Below are positions 25,424 to 39,831 of a stretch of DNA of 64,000 bases, in pieces. The position numbers and the translations under genes were made by a program. Position 1 is the first letter of the stretch. Each line of letters opens with the position of its first letter. This DNA comes from Atherinomorus stipes (Eukaryota; Chordata; Actinopteri; Atheriniformes; Atherinidae): assembly GCA_023101725.1 (NCBI GenBank), contig JALJCO010013720.1:62001-126000 (forward strand), read 5' to 3'. The notes beneath the pieces were generated by a model that ran no database searches, was not told the DNA's origin, and saw only the letters and a program-made list of their open reading frames with translations.

Positions 25424-25778
25424 TCAAAGGGATACCGTGTAACTTTTGACTCAAACATCAGCCTAATGTAAGTAATAATAGATGATTTCTTGGGTCAATG
25501 TACAGCACTTGATGTATGTCTTTGCCTGAGGAGGCTGCCCTCCTCAACAACTGGACATTGTAACTTGCAGGAGCAGAGCCGTCTTTCATTAGATCATGTG
25601 ACCTGGAGAACTTTGCTTTATGGCTCGTTGACTTTGCTATCAGCTGATCAAAGTGGTCTGCAAACTTGATTCCAAAACATGGATAGAGACTGTTTCATTT
25701 GGCAACAGTTGTGTGGCCTGTGGGAAGTTAAAAGGTTTAATGCCTCCAGTAGCCAAAGGTTACATGGTATACCTTTAA
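25424..25778. mobile_element. TTAA-type MITE (about 355 bp)
   Basis: The left end CAAAGGGATACCGTGTAAC and the inverse of the right end (TTTAAAGGTATACCATGTAA) form a terminal inverted repeat of about 20 bp with a few mismatches. The right border is TTTAAAG. The left TTAA has decayed to TCAA. There is no coding capacity. The AAAGG-type end is shared with the elements at 4639 and 61120. Confidence 0.6.
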
Positions 25779-28349
25779 AGTAAACCATCATCAGTTTGCA
25801 TCACATTGTCTGAAGGGACTTTTCTTCATATTGATTTCTTTCTTTTCAAACATTGTGTGACATTTTATTATAAACTGTCTTTAGTCTTTTCTTGTCCATC
25901 CGTTAGGGTTTGAGAAATGTTCATTCTTTTTCTCTTTGCTCTTTCAACAGTTATTAAGTGGATATAATATCTGTGAATCTTGACTGAATAAGGTGTTGTG
26001 TGTCTGTGTGAGAATTCCATAAACCTGCCTTTTTTTCACAACAAACTGCTGCTGCTCTAATTTTGAACCATTCGTAAGCATCTGTTTCATGTTGGAAAAT
26101 CCAGTGGAAGTCATCTCTTGCATTGTGTGCATCTGCCTCATTGGTTCATTACAATGGAAACTGTTGTGTGACATTCACTGCATGCCAGGGGTCAGCAGCG
26201 TCAGCTTGGAGCAAACTGGCATGTCAGTCAAAGGACGTACTTGGAAACAATCTTAAGTATTATTTATGAGACTAGCAACTGCCATTACAATGAACTATGA
26301 CATCACCTAAGCTCAGCCCATTAAGCATTTATTTGCAGCAATGTGGCACCTCACACATCAAGCTGTCCGCCTAGTATTCCCTGTACTTCCAGCGGCCTGC
26401 AGCTAATTACATGATATGACGGTTACACAAGGAGGACCGTGACTGGGGGCTCACTGCTGGTTGCTCAGTTTTGTAGTAGTTCACCACTACTCCAGAAAAA
26501 CAGCAGCTGCTGTGTCCTTGAACGGTTAACCAACGAGCCACCCGGAAACTTCACACCAGCCGGCACATTTAGTTTTATACAAATGCACCACGTTTCACCT
26601 GATTTGCTGCGATCAGCCTCTGTGATCATTACAGTTTATCTTGTCTAATTTCAGTGGGTGTGGCTTTGATCTTCAAATATGAGTCAGCAAAAGCTTTGAT
26701 TAACTGTTTTTTTTTTTTTTCAAAATCTCTCCCACGGGGGGATAGCACTTTAGAATAAGAGAGGAAGTGACCCTGAAACGGCTCCTTTCACACCAACAAG
26801 AACAAACAAAGATTCCTGTTCAGCTGAGACAGGAAGTTCACTTTCAGGTGGTTTTCAGGAGCTATTCAGCTTATTATTACAACTACTGGGCCAAAGTGAA
26901 GCGCCATGTGTTGCATTAAAGAGGCAGCAGCTGGAAATAGCTTTCATCCATGTTGCATGGCTTTTCTGTGTGTGTGAAAATGCAGGGGAGGGAAACCTTG
27001 TTGAAGAAAACAAGGTTTTTTAGCTCTTAGACTTTTGCCTGATGACCCTCTTTCCAGCAGTCACATTAGGCCCACATTAAAGAGCTCAGCTACTTTACCA
27101 TTTGTAAGGATTAAATTGGACTTCATGGCAATAATCAATAGCTTTTGATGCTTCAACAGACTGTAATTATGTATCACAACACCTACAAGATGTTTGCTGG
27201 ATCTCATTTGAGTTCCATTCCAAGCCTTTTTAAAGGTCATCTGGTACACAGTGGTGTCTAAAGATGTACTGAAGATATCTGTAATCCAGAATAAGTTGTT
27301 CAATTAAAACAACACGCTGTTGTTTGACAATCAAACACGGCACACTGATTACTGCTGGGCTGTTTCTTGATGCATGCCTACAATATCAAACCCAAATCCC
27401 AGTTAACAACCTGCCATGTTTATTTGTGTATTTGCAGGAGCCTGCATTGAGCATAATAGAATGCCACTGGTTGGCTGAGAGTGACAACATGGAAAGTCAT
27501 TGTCATATGTGATCATTGTCATTTATTTGTAATGAAGATAACTGAAAAACTGTTGTGCTGATTTTTCATGGAACTTGGTAAAGAAGTAGATCATGGATGA
27601 GGAAAGAACATGTTGTGGTGTGAATACCTGGAAGTTCAGTTTCAGCTGTGGTTGGTATTTACTATTTTATCATCTGGCTGTGGATCCAATCTCTTTCTCT
27701 CTTCTTGTTTTTTTTCTCAGTGTTCTCTGCTCTTATCAGCCTTGAAGTTTTTATATATTCCTTTCTTTCTGTCTCTGTTTACCTTGCCTGTGTGGTTGCT
27801 CATTTTTGCCCTTATTTTCTACTGTTTTACTTTTTTGAAGGCTCTGTCATTTGATAACTTCATCCATTGAGGTGAGCAACAGGCTACCTGCACAGCCAGT
27901 TGGTAAATGTGACCCCTCCATTGTTAACAGTGTCAGTATGGTTGGTCATAACTTGGCATAAATCACTCTGAAAAGGTGCTGCAGCTACTTACATGCAGCA
28001 CATTTAAAAAAATTGGCCTATTTATAACATGATTGGGCAAGTTTTTGGATCATCACTTGTACTGGAAGCAAATTTATCTGCATAATCAGAGACTTTTTAA
28101 AACTATTTCACTCTTCCGTCATGTTATCCAGGCTTTGATCCTTTTTTTTTCAAAGCAGGGTCGTATAAGTACCAATTTGGCAATGTTGATCTCTTGTAAG
28201 GATTATTCTGTTCTTAACTACAGGTCAAATGGTGAGGGACCTTTGGTCCATCATTAACCAAACAGGAGGAGTGGGTTACTGTGAACTTCTATATCAACTC
28301 GTTTGTTATGATGCAGTCAGTTTTGTGCAATGGTATCGCATTTAATGGT
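25779..28349. other. Gene-free stretch
   Basis: No exon is recognised. Several repeat-poor pieces (about 26170-26420 and 27040-27310) could be regulatory but show nothing specific. A poly-T run lies near 26708-26720. Confidence 0.35.
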
Positions 28350-28640
28350 AAACATTTTTAATGTAAAAAAATAAAATGAAAAAACAGAAATGAAACAAAT
28401 AACAAATTAAAATAATGCTAATCATTTTCATAAAATGAAAAAAAAGATTAAAAATAACAAACAAACAGTAAAAAAGAAAAAATGATTAATATTTTAATCT
28501 AAAAAATAAAATGAAAGAAATAGAAATGAAAATGAAAAATACAGATTTTTTTAATGACGAAAAAGAAAATAAAAATAAAAATAAAATCACATTTCAGAAA
28601 TGCTACACATTTCTTCAATATGATTTTATTGTTTTATTAT
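28350..28640 (+). repeat. A-rich low-complexity tract
   Basis: Nearly 300 bp of imperfect AAAAT/AAATGA-type sequence is very poor in C and G. Confidence 0.85.
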
Positions 28641-31600
28641 TTTATTATTTTCATGACCCCCCTCCCCTGACCCCACCCTAAAATTCCAGATGTGATGTGT
28701 CCATGGCCCGTACAGTTCTCAGGCCATGTCTCCATTCCTTTGGCAGAATCAAAGCTGGCAGTTGAGACAGAAATTCTGAATATGTATACCTTTAATCCCT
28801 CTCATCCTGCTGTTAGGTCAGGGTGTGTCCTCCAGACTTCTGTAATAGTCTGCAATGAGAAGCTTGAGTAAACACAATCAATGGATGATACGCACCACAG
28901 AGACTTCCAAAGTCTCCCCCCTTTTATTCCTCCCTCCACATGTCCAATCAAGCATCCCCACCTTTGCATGTTTTTGGTAAATTATACCCTGAGACAAAGG
29001 TATCGATGCATTATTATAATGAAGTTCTCTGTAATTTTGTTGCCATCACCAGACTGTCGTGCAAAAAAGCCTGATTTTGTAAGAGGGATGCCCTCTGTCC
29101 CCATCTGCCTTTCTCCTCCTGTACGGTATTCTTGCATGCTCTCTTACTCCTGGATTACAATCTCTTCATCCATTATTAATGAAGTTAAACTACTAGTGGC
29201 ATGCTGAATGTGCTGCATGGGAGATTTGTAGCTAATCCAGCGCAAAACAGCCCCAGTCACATAATGAAGGGAAAAAAAGAACAAATGTCAACAGTTTCAC
29301 ACTGGGACTGGATTAGACACCCCCACCCTCCTCATTCACACACACACATTCGCTCCCCCTTCCTCTTTCTCCTCCTTACCACTTCCACAGAAACCTCTGC
29401 ACACACACACTTACTCAGACTCAAGTCTTACATCCACCATGAAGAGTTATGAGCATGCACATGTACCCCCCTCCATCACCTTTTCTGTGATGTTTCCTCA
29501 CAACGGATTAGTGAATCTGAAGTACAGACTTGAAGGAAAAGGCCAAAGAGCTGTAGAGGTCTATATGAAAAATCATCCACACGGTCATCCAAAGATTAAC
29601 ACTTGCAATACTATTTCTTAAAATCTGCCACAGTTCCAGTCTATGATGTTTGAAATGTGAGTCTGAGATGTACATTACGAGTGGATGTTGACCTGGTGGC
29701 GTCTTTAAGGTCACATATAGCGTAGTGGCTGCATGAGCTTGGAGGTATTGTGCACTCATGTGAGGGGCAGCCAGGCGATGTGGCTCCGTGAAAAGGACAG
29801 CTGAGCATGAAACGCTGGAACTAATCAGAACACATGACATGGGACTAGCATCCTGATTTCAGATTAGCCGTGTCACCCTCCCTCCTGCTTCCTTTCTATT
29901 TATTTCTATCTGTCTTTATTGCTTTTGTCTTTGCCACTTGGAGATGCTCTTTGTATGACAGGTCATCTGTATTTGCCCGTTGTTTCTTTCAGTCTTCTCA
30001 CACATTTCTCTTTTGCTCATTTCTACTTTTCATCATATATGATGAACGTACCAACAATTGCTTAAGTGGCGTTGTTGTGTAGCTTTTAACAATAATGGTA
30101 TTTCTTTGTTGCAGTAAAGCTGTCTGTTGTTCATAACTGTTAGCTACCGCTACTGTAGGTGTTTTTTTTTTTTTCTAACTTTATTGAAGTTCCGCTACTG
30201 CACATCGCAGCAATACCTGGTGCAGTTGTCACCCCATGTGTCCGAAATCTCCTCCCGTCATTCCAGTGTACATGATATAGTGGACTCCATAGGAATAGGG
30301 AGTGAGTGAATGATTTCGAACACAGTTAGGGTTTGAGAACACAGACACCAGCTAAAGCAAGCTGATTAAATAGTTTCCTTATTTCCAGCTGTAGCAGGTA
30401 TACAATCAGTGGACTACATATGCTTAGAACCAGAACAGAGACTGCCCCTAACTGTTACCTGCCTGTTTATTGATGACACCTGTGCGCTATTCCCCATGCA
30501 AATTCCTGTTTGCTGTCACCTGTTGGGATTGGTTCTGATCGCCACAACGTTGTCTCCTTCCTCCTGATTGGATAATTGCCAAGCCAATCACTGGCAGACA
30601 TTTGAACATCCAGGAAATAAAGGATTGCAGGAGCCATCCAGACTTCGGCAGGTGTTTGGTGCAGACAGTCTGCCCCTGGCTTTGCAGAAGTTAAGAAGCT
30701 GGCTTTGTTAGATTTTGTGACCTTTGTTAGATTGCTTTTGTGTTTGAGATTCCAGTAGTGTAAAAACTACTTAATTTTGTGATTTATGTCATAGCCAATA
30801 GCTAAGGAGTTAGTTTTGTTTGGTAACATGGTTTTTTTTTGTTGTTGTTTTTAAGCCCTCATGGCTACTTTTTTTTTTTTTTTCCTTTCATATGTTCAAA
30901 TTTGGTAAATAGCTTGAGTATAGATGGAAGTTTTGTAGTGCATGCGTACGGTACATTAGTTGTATCTTTATATTTTTGTGGGACAGATTTAGTTATCGCT
31001 CCTTTGTTTAATAATCATAGCTTAGGAGGCCAGCTTCTTGTTTTATTCGTTAGTAATCGTTTGGACTGGCCGTTTTTTTTTTTTTGATAAGGTAAAGCTA
31101 ATCGTTTGCTTTCCTTGGTTTGAGCAGCACTGCTTCGGCCAACTCCGTCAGATTACCCTTTTCCCCTTTTTTTTTTTTTTTAACCCCCCCCCTTTGTGAA
31201 AAATTCATATTTCCATCTTATCTTGTGTCATAGTTCTCTTTTCCTTCGTTTCCGTCCTGAGGTGGGATGTAACACCAACCCTCGTGTACAACGCTAATGA
31301 AAAGATGGCATTATACTGTAGCTGCTGTATGTTGTAGGCTGTGTTCGACAACGGATTCATATCCATAGGACAAACAATGTGGGATTACGTAAACCCAACG
31401 GATCCAAGATAGATTTTACGCATGCCCACGGACATGGAGTTCTATAACAGCACCACCTAACGGCCTGGTGTGCATATCCAATCGAATTCCACACACTCTT
31501 GTGTCCTAGTATGCACACAGATTTCTTCATGATGACGCTCATGTAAATTTGGATAAAAAGATGAAGACGAGACACCACTTTGGCGTCTTCTCTTCTGATG

Positions 31601-34600
31601 GTCACCGTGTGAACGTAGCCTGAAACATTGCTGTTTGTAACTACGTATGTGTTTCCTTTTTTTAAAAAAAAACAGCAGCCTCTTTAAAATGAACACGCAC
31701 CCAAGAGTTGTTTTCCTATCTATGCTGGGGATGAACAATATGAAAAATTTCAAACCATGAAAATTTCCTGCTTTTTCTGGAAATGATGTGATATTCATTC
31801 CTTGTGCAAAATTTTTAAAAAAATTAAAAAATACTTCTGCATCTGCTGCAGATCCAGTTGCTGCCGGAGACGTCATAATGTTGCACGGTGGGAACGGCCA
31901 CTACGTTGTTCCCCTGCCCCATGCGTTAAAAAAAAACAACAAAACAAAACAGCATTTTGCCAGTTCGCCACCAAACGGCACTTGTTATATATATTGATTA
32001 AAGGTATCGGTTAATATTGATATTCAGTTTCGATATCAGGCCAATAATTTTTGTGCATTTCCAATAAATACCAATAAAAACATGTGATGGCAGCAGTCAT
32101 CTGACAAGAGGATGAACAGTGATTAAACACCTTGCTGTCCCTCAGAAGCCAAATGTTTCAGACTGTGTATTACTGAGTAAACCAGGTTTACACTCAGCAT
32201 GAGTTCAAATTAAACAGCCGTCAATGGCAGCTTGTAGTGGTTAGCCATGGTGCTCATTACAGCTCAAAAATAGAGATGTCTACTTTTCACCAGACTGGCT
32301 TTAGTACATTTCAATTTACCACCTGTCTCTACTCTGCTGATCTTACTTGTTGAAAATGATGGATCATAATTTCTATGGTTTCGCATCACTCTTGATCTCA
32401 CAAAACTAAAGAAAAAAAAACTTAACAGGTAAAACTGATGTACTACTTCAACAACTGTGAGTGTTTCCTTGGTTCTTCCTTCTTTGGTGTCTGGGATGCT
32501 CTTTGGATGGGGTTGAGTAAATAAAAAAACAGAAAAGGCACTCTCCTAGAGGAAATATAAACTGCCTTTATTAAATGGCATCATCATAATGACTTATTAA
32601 AAGCTCCAACACGTTTTTGCCCACTGGCCTTCGGAAGGGAGGCAAAGAACTGATGTGCTACTTGAGTTTCACCTCATCCGGTCTGACTGCTAATAAAAGG
32701 ATAATTTTGTCCCACTGTAACTATGGCTTACTGTATATGTTTGTTCTTTCATACATTTCATGGGTCGATTCAGTGAAAATGCCAATTAAACAAGTCTTAT
32801 GTCTGTAAGATCAACTTGGAGTCAGTACAGGTGTGATAGTGCAATCATGTCAACATTTTGCCCTATTTTAATGTTTTCTTCTACATAAAGATGTTTATTC
32901 AATAAATTAGTCTACAAAGCTACACTTGGCATCATGAATGAGCATTTTTCCAAGTTATATTCATTTGATATACAGTACTAGCAAGATATATTTTCTTGAA
33001 TAGTATCTGAATTGATCATTCGGTTAATATTTTAATCCAAACAAGGTTTGCTTTATGGTTAAACATCTGCTAAACTAACAGCATTTCTGTTTGCTTCATT
33101 GTTCAATGCTGCTTAGCTAATGCTAAATGCAAAAACCATGGTTACATCTCCATGTGACAGGCTCTAATCAATCAGAATTCAGCAAAATCACGAACATGAG
33201 TTTTGCGAAATCAGGTTTCAAAACAGAGAAATTATATAAAATATCAGGAAATCTGCCCAATGTGCAAAACATGGAAAGTTTTGTGTTTGGAAAGGTTTTC
33301 CTTCTTCATTCGTTGCAAGGAAAATTAATTACCAAATATCTAAAGTCGTGCACACACATGGATATGGATCTTTTTTTCTGTTCTGTGACAACCAGACAGA
33401 TTTTGCAGAAATATTTTTCAAATAGTTTCATTCTAGGCATGCACAACTTTTGTATCATTACCAGATGTGATGGAACTTGATATGAGGGTTAAATTGTCCT
33501 CATGCTATAAACAACACGCCATCTCCGGAACCATTTGTGTGTCATTCATATTTATTTAAAGCTTTTTTCATGTCATTACGATGACAGGCCAAATGGTTGG
33601 GAAGAGGTCACAGATCTGGCATCTTCCCTTCATAGTATGGCATCCACCGAGACTCACAACAACATCAAATGCAAAGTAATGGTGCTGTGACTTTACATTA
33701 TTAATATGACCTGGTTTAATGTAGAAAAACACTGTGCTCATGTAATATGCCACATCTAATAAGAAGTCTACTTTCATTTAAGTGTTTTAATGTTTGGCTT
33801 TCTTTTAGGAGTGAGGGGTGTTTTAATGGCAAAAATTCACTTTCCTTTGGGCCTTTTTTGAATTGCTGTTTAGCTCCCTGATCATCAGAGTTCCTCGCTG
33901 CTTCTCCAAACGCAGAACTTGAAAACTGCAGTCTGCTGCAGGACAGACTGAATGCAGCAGTTTAAACTCACTTTAAAAAGAAAACAATCCTTTAAGCCAA
34001 TCGTGCATGTTTACCTGGGCCTGATGACTGGCCTTTAATACCTACAATTAACCAAACAGCAAGTGGAAGAAAAATTAAACATAGAGTAAAACTCTATATG
34101 AAATGTTGAAGTAAAACAAAACAGAGTGAAATAAGGAACACAAAGTTTGGGATCCTGTGTGTTATTACACCCCCACATCCTTGTAACAGGCCCGTTTAAC
34201 AAAAAGAAAAAAAAACTGAAACATTTCATAACTTTTTTGTTTTGTTTTGTATTTGTATTTGTGTCCATTGTCTTAAACAAAATAGTCATGTACTGAGAAC
34301 TGGATGAAATAGATATAACCAGGACTAAAAGTCATGTGGACATATCAGATGGCTAGCCAACGTTTTCTCATTACCAATTTAAACCAGAGATTAGCCTGAT
34401 TTACCACGATCTCAGCTCTCCCATCCCAACCCTTTAGACTAAGACATTCCATTTTTTAGCCTGTTGGTGCAGTATTGTTCCTCAGGTATACAGTCTCCAA
34501 CCCACCATAAAACTCAAAGAAGAAAAACACAAAGCCAGCTTTCTCTTTGGCTCACTGTCTACAGATATTAAACTCAGTTTTCCTTTTTTTAACTGCAATC

Positions 34601-34765
34601 TTTCTCAGATAGATACACGTGCACATGCGAGCCCATTATTTCATCCTGGAAAGTTCTCAGTCTCTTCCAATAAAATGAATACTTATTACACACCCAAACG
34701 TGCCATGTGTTATTTTACATTTTAGCATTTCATGCTGCATATAACCGTACCCTAACCATTACCAT
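28641..34765. other. Gene-free stretch with poly-T runs and possible decayed repeats
   Basis: No exon is recognised. Poly-T runs occur near 30160, 30832, 30868, 31073 and 31167. The piece from about 32000 to 32080 (GGTATCGGTTAATATTGATA) resembles the same decayed repeat type as 15250-15650. A possible repeat end lies near 32580-32640 (TCCAACACGTTTTTGCCCAC). Confidence 0.35.
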
Positions 34766-34789
34766 TTGACTGAGGGTGATGTATTGCAG

Positions 34790-35715
34790 CAGGGATGCCA
34801 GACTCCAGTCCTTAGGGGCTGCTTTCCTGCAGGTTTTAGATGTTGCCATCTCTACTGTGGTCCTCATCTGTGGAACAACCTGCCAGAGAACCTCAGGGCT
34901 GCAGAGATGACTGATATTTTTAAAAAGAGGCTCAAGACCTACCTTTTTAACTAAAATTTTGACTAAACTTTATTCATTTATGTATTTAGTTGTTTGATTT
35001 AGACTGTTTGTATCTATTTATCTTTATTTGTTGTTCACCTACACACTAAAAACTCCTGGGTCAAACTGCTGGGTTAAAAAGGGACCAACTAATTTCTGGG
35101 ATATTTCAGCTCAGACATTTGGGTTGTTGTTTTTGACCCAACTTCTGGGTTAATATCCCAACATTGTAGTCAATATAACCCAACATCTGGGTCAAATATT
35201 CAACCTGATGAAAAAAATAATCCAATTTTCTGGGTCAAAGTCATCCAGAAATTAGTTGGTCCCTTTTGAACCCAGCAGCTGGGTCAAAAATAACCCATAT
35301 TGGGTTATTGGCATCGTGGCGATGCCCTTCGGCAAGGGATGGGCTGGCTCCTGGTGTGGAGGATCTCAAAGACACTGTTTCCTCACCTTAGTGTCAGGCT
35401 AGATGTTCTTCTTAATTTATATTTTATATCAATGTTTCAGTTGAGACGGAAAATAGAGAAGATACTACTGTTTAAGTTGAATGGGGGGGGGGGGGGGGGG
35501 GTATTTTGTGGTTTGTGATAATGTGTGTGAAGAAGAGTGTGATCCAGTGTGTGTTCTTGTATGCAAGTTTACAGTATGTGTGTATCCCATTTGTTTTCTT
35601 AACTTGATATCAGAAATTGTTTTCATTGTTTTTGTCATGTTTAGCTCTGCGCTGCTTCGACATGAAAGGTGCTTTAGAAATAAAGTTTGGTTTGATTTGA
35701 TTTGATTTGAACACC
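34790..35715 (+). mobile_element. L2-like LINE 3' end, interrupted by a nested element
   Basis: The + strand encodes the LINE ORF2 C-terminus CGPHLWNNLPENLRAAEMTD, then a segment ending RLKTYLFN and a stop near 34954. The 3' tail resumes after the insert and ends CATGAAAGGTGCTTTAGAAA, TAAAGTTTGGTT and a short tandem TTGAT tail at about 35690-35712, the usual end of fish L2-like elements. The copy is 5'-truncated. A run of 19 G (35483-35501) lies in the tail. Confidence 0.7.
35043..35310. mobile_element. Palindromic MITE inserted in the LINE 3' tail
   Basis: Arms at about 35052-35100 and 35243-35290 are inverted copies: GGGACCAACTAATTTCTGG on the left, CCAGAAATTAGTTGGTCCC on the right. Repeated GGGTCAAA/TTTGACCC and AACCCA phrases run throughout. 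It carries no coding frame and splits the LINE tail, so it is younger than the LINE. Confidence 0.65.
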
Positions 35716-37998
35716 AGATTCAAATCATATGGCTCCCATAGCTTTGTATCATATTTGCACAAAGACCCAACTTCAGTCAGGTGAATTGAAACAGGACAAA
35801 TCTAAAACCTGCAGGACAGTGACCCTGTCCAGGACTGGACTGGAGTTTGACATCTATGTCTGGGCGTCATCGGAATCATGACTCTAAGGCATAATCTCAT
35901 TCTGACTAAGGATGAAATGAATGAGTTGGAGTGGCCTGTAGGGTAAATCAGTGGAATATCTGGAGCTTAGTGGCAAAGAGAAAATATTGTCATGTTTAGG
36001 AAGCACCAGCCTGTTGCTGCAGACAGGTTGTTGCATGTGTGAGCAATAGGAACTTCCTATATCGTGGTGCAACATGAAAACTTACGGAGGCACCATGGCC
36101 ACCCCTGTTTATGAAAAAACTTAAACTTTTGATAACTTTAAATCACTCATGTGCTTCTAAGACTGTAAAATAATGACGTCATTCTGATGAGATATTGGAG
36201 GAGTGAATTTTATGACTTTTGAGGCAACAACAGCTTCATTCAGCGTTCAGACATAATAAGCTGATTGCAGTTGTGACCTCTGTGTCCACCTCCGGTCTGC
36301 TGACAGAGTGCTAGCATGTATCCAAACTGTTTTACATGTTATCGACTGGGTGGGAGGCATCATAGTCATTTCATCACACCAATTTCATTCTTGGCCGATT
36401 TCCCCTTAGGCAGGTTCGTGGCAGCTTCCCATTGATTTTTCCTGTAATTGATCAGAGACCTGCTTGAGCAATTTATTGGCCCACTCGCACCTGTGATTAA
36501 AGCTGAGGCCACATGTGTTTATGCATGCACCCACAACTGCTTTCCCTGAGATCAACCCGCTGTCATAAAGCGCTGCCGGGCTGTCTGTCCGAGCCTGTCC
36601 GCTTAATGAATGCCGTCCAAGTCTCTGGGACATTTTTAATCAGGCATGACCGAAGCCATGTCATGTCCAAAGTCAAGAGAAACCGAGACAGTTTTGTCTG
36701 ACTGACCAGCAATGACAAACGTCAATGTGTTCGCGTAAAAACATGAAGCAGAGTTTAATTCAAAGTAATCCGAACTCATTTGAAGCTGCCTCATGCATGG
36801 GATTGATATTAAAGCAGTCAGGGGCCAAAACCACAATGATCTCAGCTAAGCATTTTCTATTGGAGCCGAGGATAGGATAATTACAGAAGAAGACAAAGAC
36901 GAAGAGCTGAGTACTTTTTAAATATACACCATGTAAGCTGGCCATGTCAGGAGGAGTGAGGGTAGCATGTAAGTCATTTACAGGCCTTGCCTGTTCCACT
37001 CTAAACCACAAGCCATGTTGCTGAGTTGGAGTGCTTAGCACTGGTGCAGCTCATCTCCCTTTGGTACTGTGACAGAGCTGGAATAGTACGGATCAGGCAT
37101 AAAGCCGCTCAACAAGCTCAAGAGCTATCAAAGATCCACCCTTTTAATTTGCTTAATTTACAGGCAGCTTTTTCGCTAATAACGTTCTTGGAGTGATACT
37201 TGACAAATGGAAATACACACAGGATGTTTCTGTGGAAGACCAAAAAAAAGTCTCATCGAATGTTTTATCTCTTTTTCTCTCTTTTGTCAACTCTGCCCCC
37301 CTCCCCCATCCCAATTAGACACAACCCTCAAGAAATGCCGAATTTCTTGTCATTATTTCTAACATATTAGCAGCGCATAAAGTGATTTGTATAAAGATTT
37401 GTGGTTTGGAAACCCCAGTTTAGCTTAAAATTTTATTACACGGCCACAGAGTGTCGGCCAGACGCTAGGCGACAATCACGTGTGGTTTGAAGCTAAATCA
37501 GATAAAAAAGGAAAAAGAAAAGAAACTCAGGCTAGTTTCTCAAGCAAAAGCAACCTACTTATATTTTAAACCACTTTATAACCTATTTGACAAGGACAAA
37601 CATAATGTTCTTAAAACCATAGCTACTATAAAACTTCTAGTATTTGTCAATGAAAACAAAAGGAAGAAAGAGGCATTAATTCTAAATAGTTTAAGTTTAC
37701 ATTTATTTATAAAGTACGTCTACACAACTGAGGGTGCCCAGAGTGCTCCACAACATATAGCTAAAGAACCTTATTGCGAAGATTAATATCGGAGTTATTA
37801 ATGTAGAAATGAGTCCGAATCTGCAGAAACTGCACATCACTTAATGATTGTTTGAACAAACAAACTTTACTTCAATAAACTCAATAATAGGCTTTATTGT
37901 TAAATGACTGTTGTTAAATGGCTGACGGAAACACATTTTGCAAACAGTGCAAGACAAGCTAAAAATGGTTGTTTTTTTCATATATACATACATAGCCT
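35716..37998. other. Gene-free stretch including a strong candidate regulatory tract
   Basis: No exon is recognised. About 37440-37780 is A-rich with a possible decayed SINE/LINE end (GGTGCCCAGAGTGCTCCACA near 37733). The piece 36230-37080 is described separately. Confidence 0.4.
36230..37080. promoter_or_regulatory. Candidate conserved non-coding tract 3-4 kb upstream of pitx2
   Basis: This is an unusually complex stretch, free of simple repeats and transposon traces. It has homeodomain-type cores (TAATTGATC near 36447, GTAATCCGAAC near 36766, GATAATTACAG near 36877) and TGATTAAAG near 36493. It is placed where developmental enhancers of the pitx2 flank would be expected. Inference only. 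Confidence 0.3.
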
Positions 37999-38188
<190 letters not shown>

Positions 38189-39831
38189 AAAGGAGAAAAA
38201 AGTTGCATATTTGGAAAAAAATATCTATTTTGCGTATTTGTCCACACTCATAACAGCATGGTTCAGAGTGTGTGTTATTGGCTGCTGGATGGGCATGCAG
38301 TCTATTATCTCTCCTCCTCAAAGTGGAGGCTTGGATTGCTGTGCTGATATACATAAAAAGCCGGAAAGAGTGTTTTAAAATCCTCTCCAGTATGCAGGAG
38401 GAGGAAAAAGTTGAAGTGTCCAACTATACTGACACCGGCGGGCTGATGTGCTCGTTAAGAATCAGGAGAGAGCATCAGCGGAGCAGGTCACCCTGTTTCT
38501 CACATCACAGCCCCATCAGAAATTCTTTCAAGTGTCCTTCTGCGTCGCCAAAGATGACAACGGCAAATCGATAAGCGCTTGAAATGAAAAGAAGCCGCCG
38601 GTTTGCCCTCGAGGCGAAAGATTTCATACCCGCCAGCCTTCTCAGAACTTCAGGCATTTCTCTGCACCTTTCTGCGTGAGAAAGCAGAGGCTCTTGGCTG
38701 TTTTCCTTTTTTTTCTGTCTTTGTATAAGAAGGTAAGAGAAGTATGAAGTCGAACCATCATGCCTCTCAAGACGCTGCACACCCTTTTTTCTCCTCTGCG
38801 TGCAGGCGGGGCGTGATGTGAAGATCTACATGATGCAGGGCTGATGTTTGCAGCATGGATTTCAGGCTCGTTTACTTGCCTTTTTGTATGATATGCACGT
38901 ATTTTTAAATGCAGTCAAGTCATAACATTTAGAATAAAAGCTTATATTTTGAGGGAAGCAGCTTTTTGGAAAGAAATGGCCATGCAGGGGGTTTTTCTGT
39001 CATTTACACCAGATCTGCATGTGTTTAAGCGAGAATGAAAAGATTAAAATAGCATTCCACTGGCCTTTGAGGTTTTCTTCATTCTTAAATAACCTACATT
39101 TAGATTAATTTCCCTCATTATTAAATAAATAGGCCCGACCGCAATTAGTCTTCCTTTAGTTTTTATTGTCACGCTTTCATGATTCTCCCGGGTTTGGACA
39201 GGGGGGGGGGGGGGGTTTACACGATGCGCACCCGTTTTGCTTCAATGTCCCCTTTTTTGCCTGGAAATTCCCGTGTGGATGTGCGCATTAATTACTGGTT
39301 TAATGGGGGTATGACTAAAAATGTAAAAGACGGATTAGGCGCAGGGAAAAGCAGGCCTACGTCCGGTCTGTTCGCCTCACTTAAGATGCGAATAGAAAAT
39401 CAGCCTGTATCTAACGAAACGGATCTATAAAGAACATTTGCATCCGAGCCAGCTGTTCACTTCATCTGCACATAAATCCGCAACACGATAGCGCTCTGTC
39501 TGATGCTGCATGAGCCCAATGTATCGCTCCAAATTCTTCTTCTTTTCTCTACCATCTTCTCTTTGACATTACGGGGTTTTTTTTATTTCAAACGTGTTTA
39601 AAATGAGAGGTTCTGTTTGCGCGAGAGAAAAGAAGATGAAGCAAGAATCTGTTTCTATCTTCAAATGCATTTAATCTAAATTAACTCTTCTTGGATTACG
39701 CGCTGCTTGTTTCTTTAGCAGGTGCTGACTTTAGATAATAACCTGGTAAGTTGTTTGTTGTAAACAACAGCTTTGTTTCAGCCAAATGGAGTTTTGCAGT
39801 TTTGCTTGCAGCATTTTAATAAAGCGCGCGG

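Noticed and set aside
31457..31876. 139-codon minus-strand frame
   Set aside because: Low-complexity composition with Phe and Lys runs and no motif; no splice or promoter context.
38340..38420. TATA-like motif and open frame considered as an extra pitx2 promoter or upstream non-coding RNA start
   Set aside because: A single weak motif with no paired donor; no evidence for transcription can be read from sequence.
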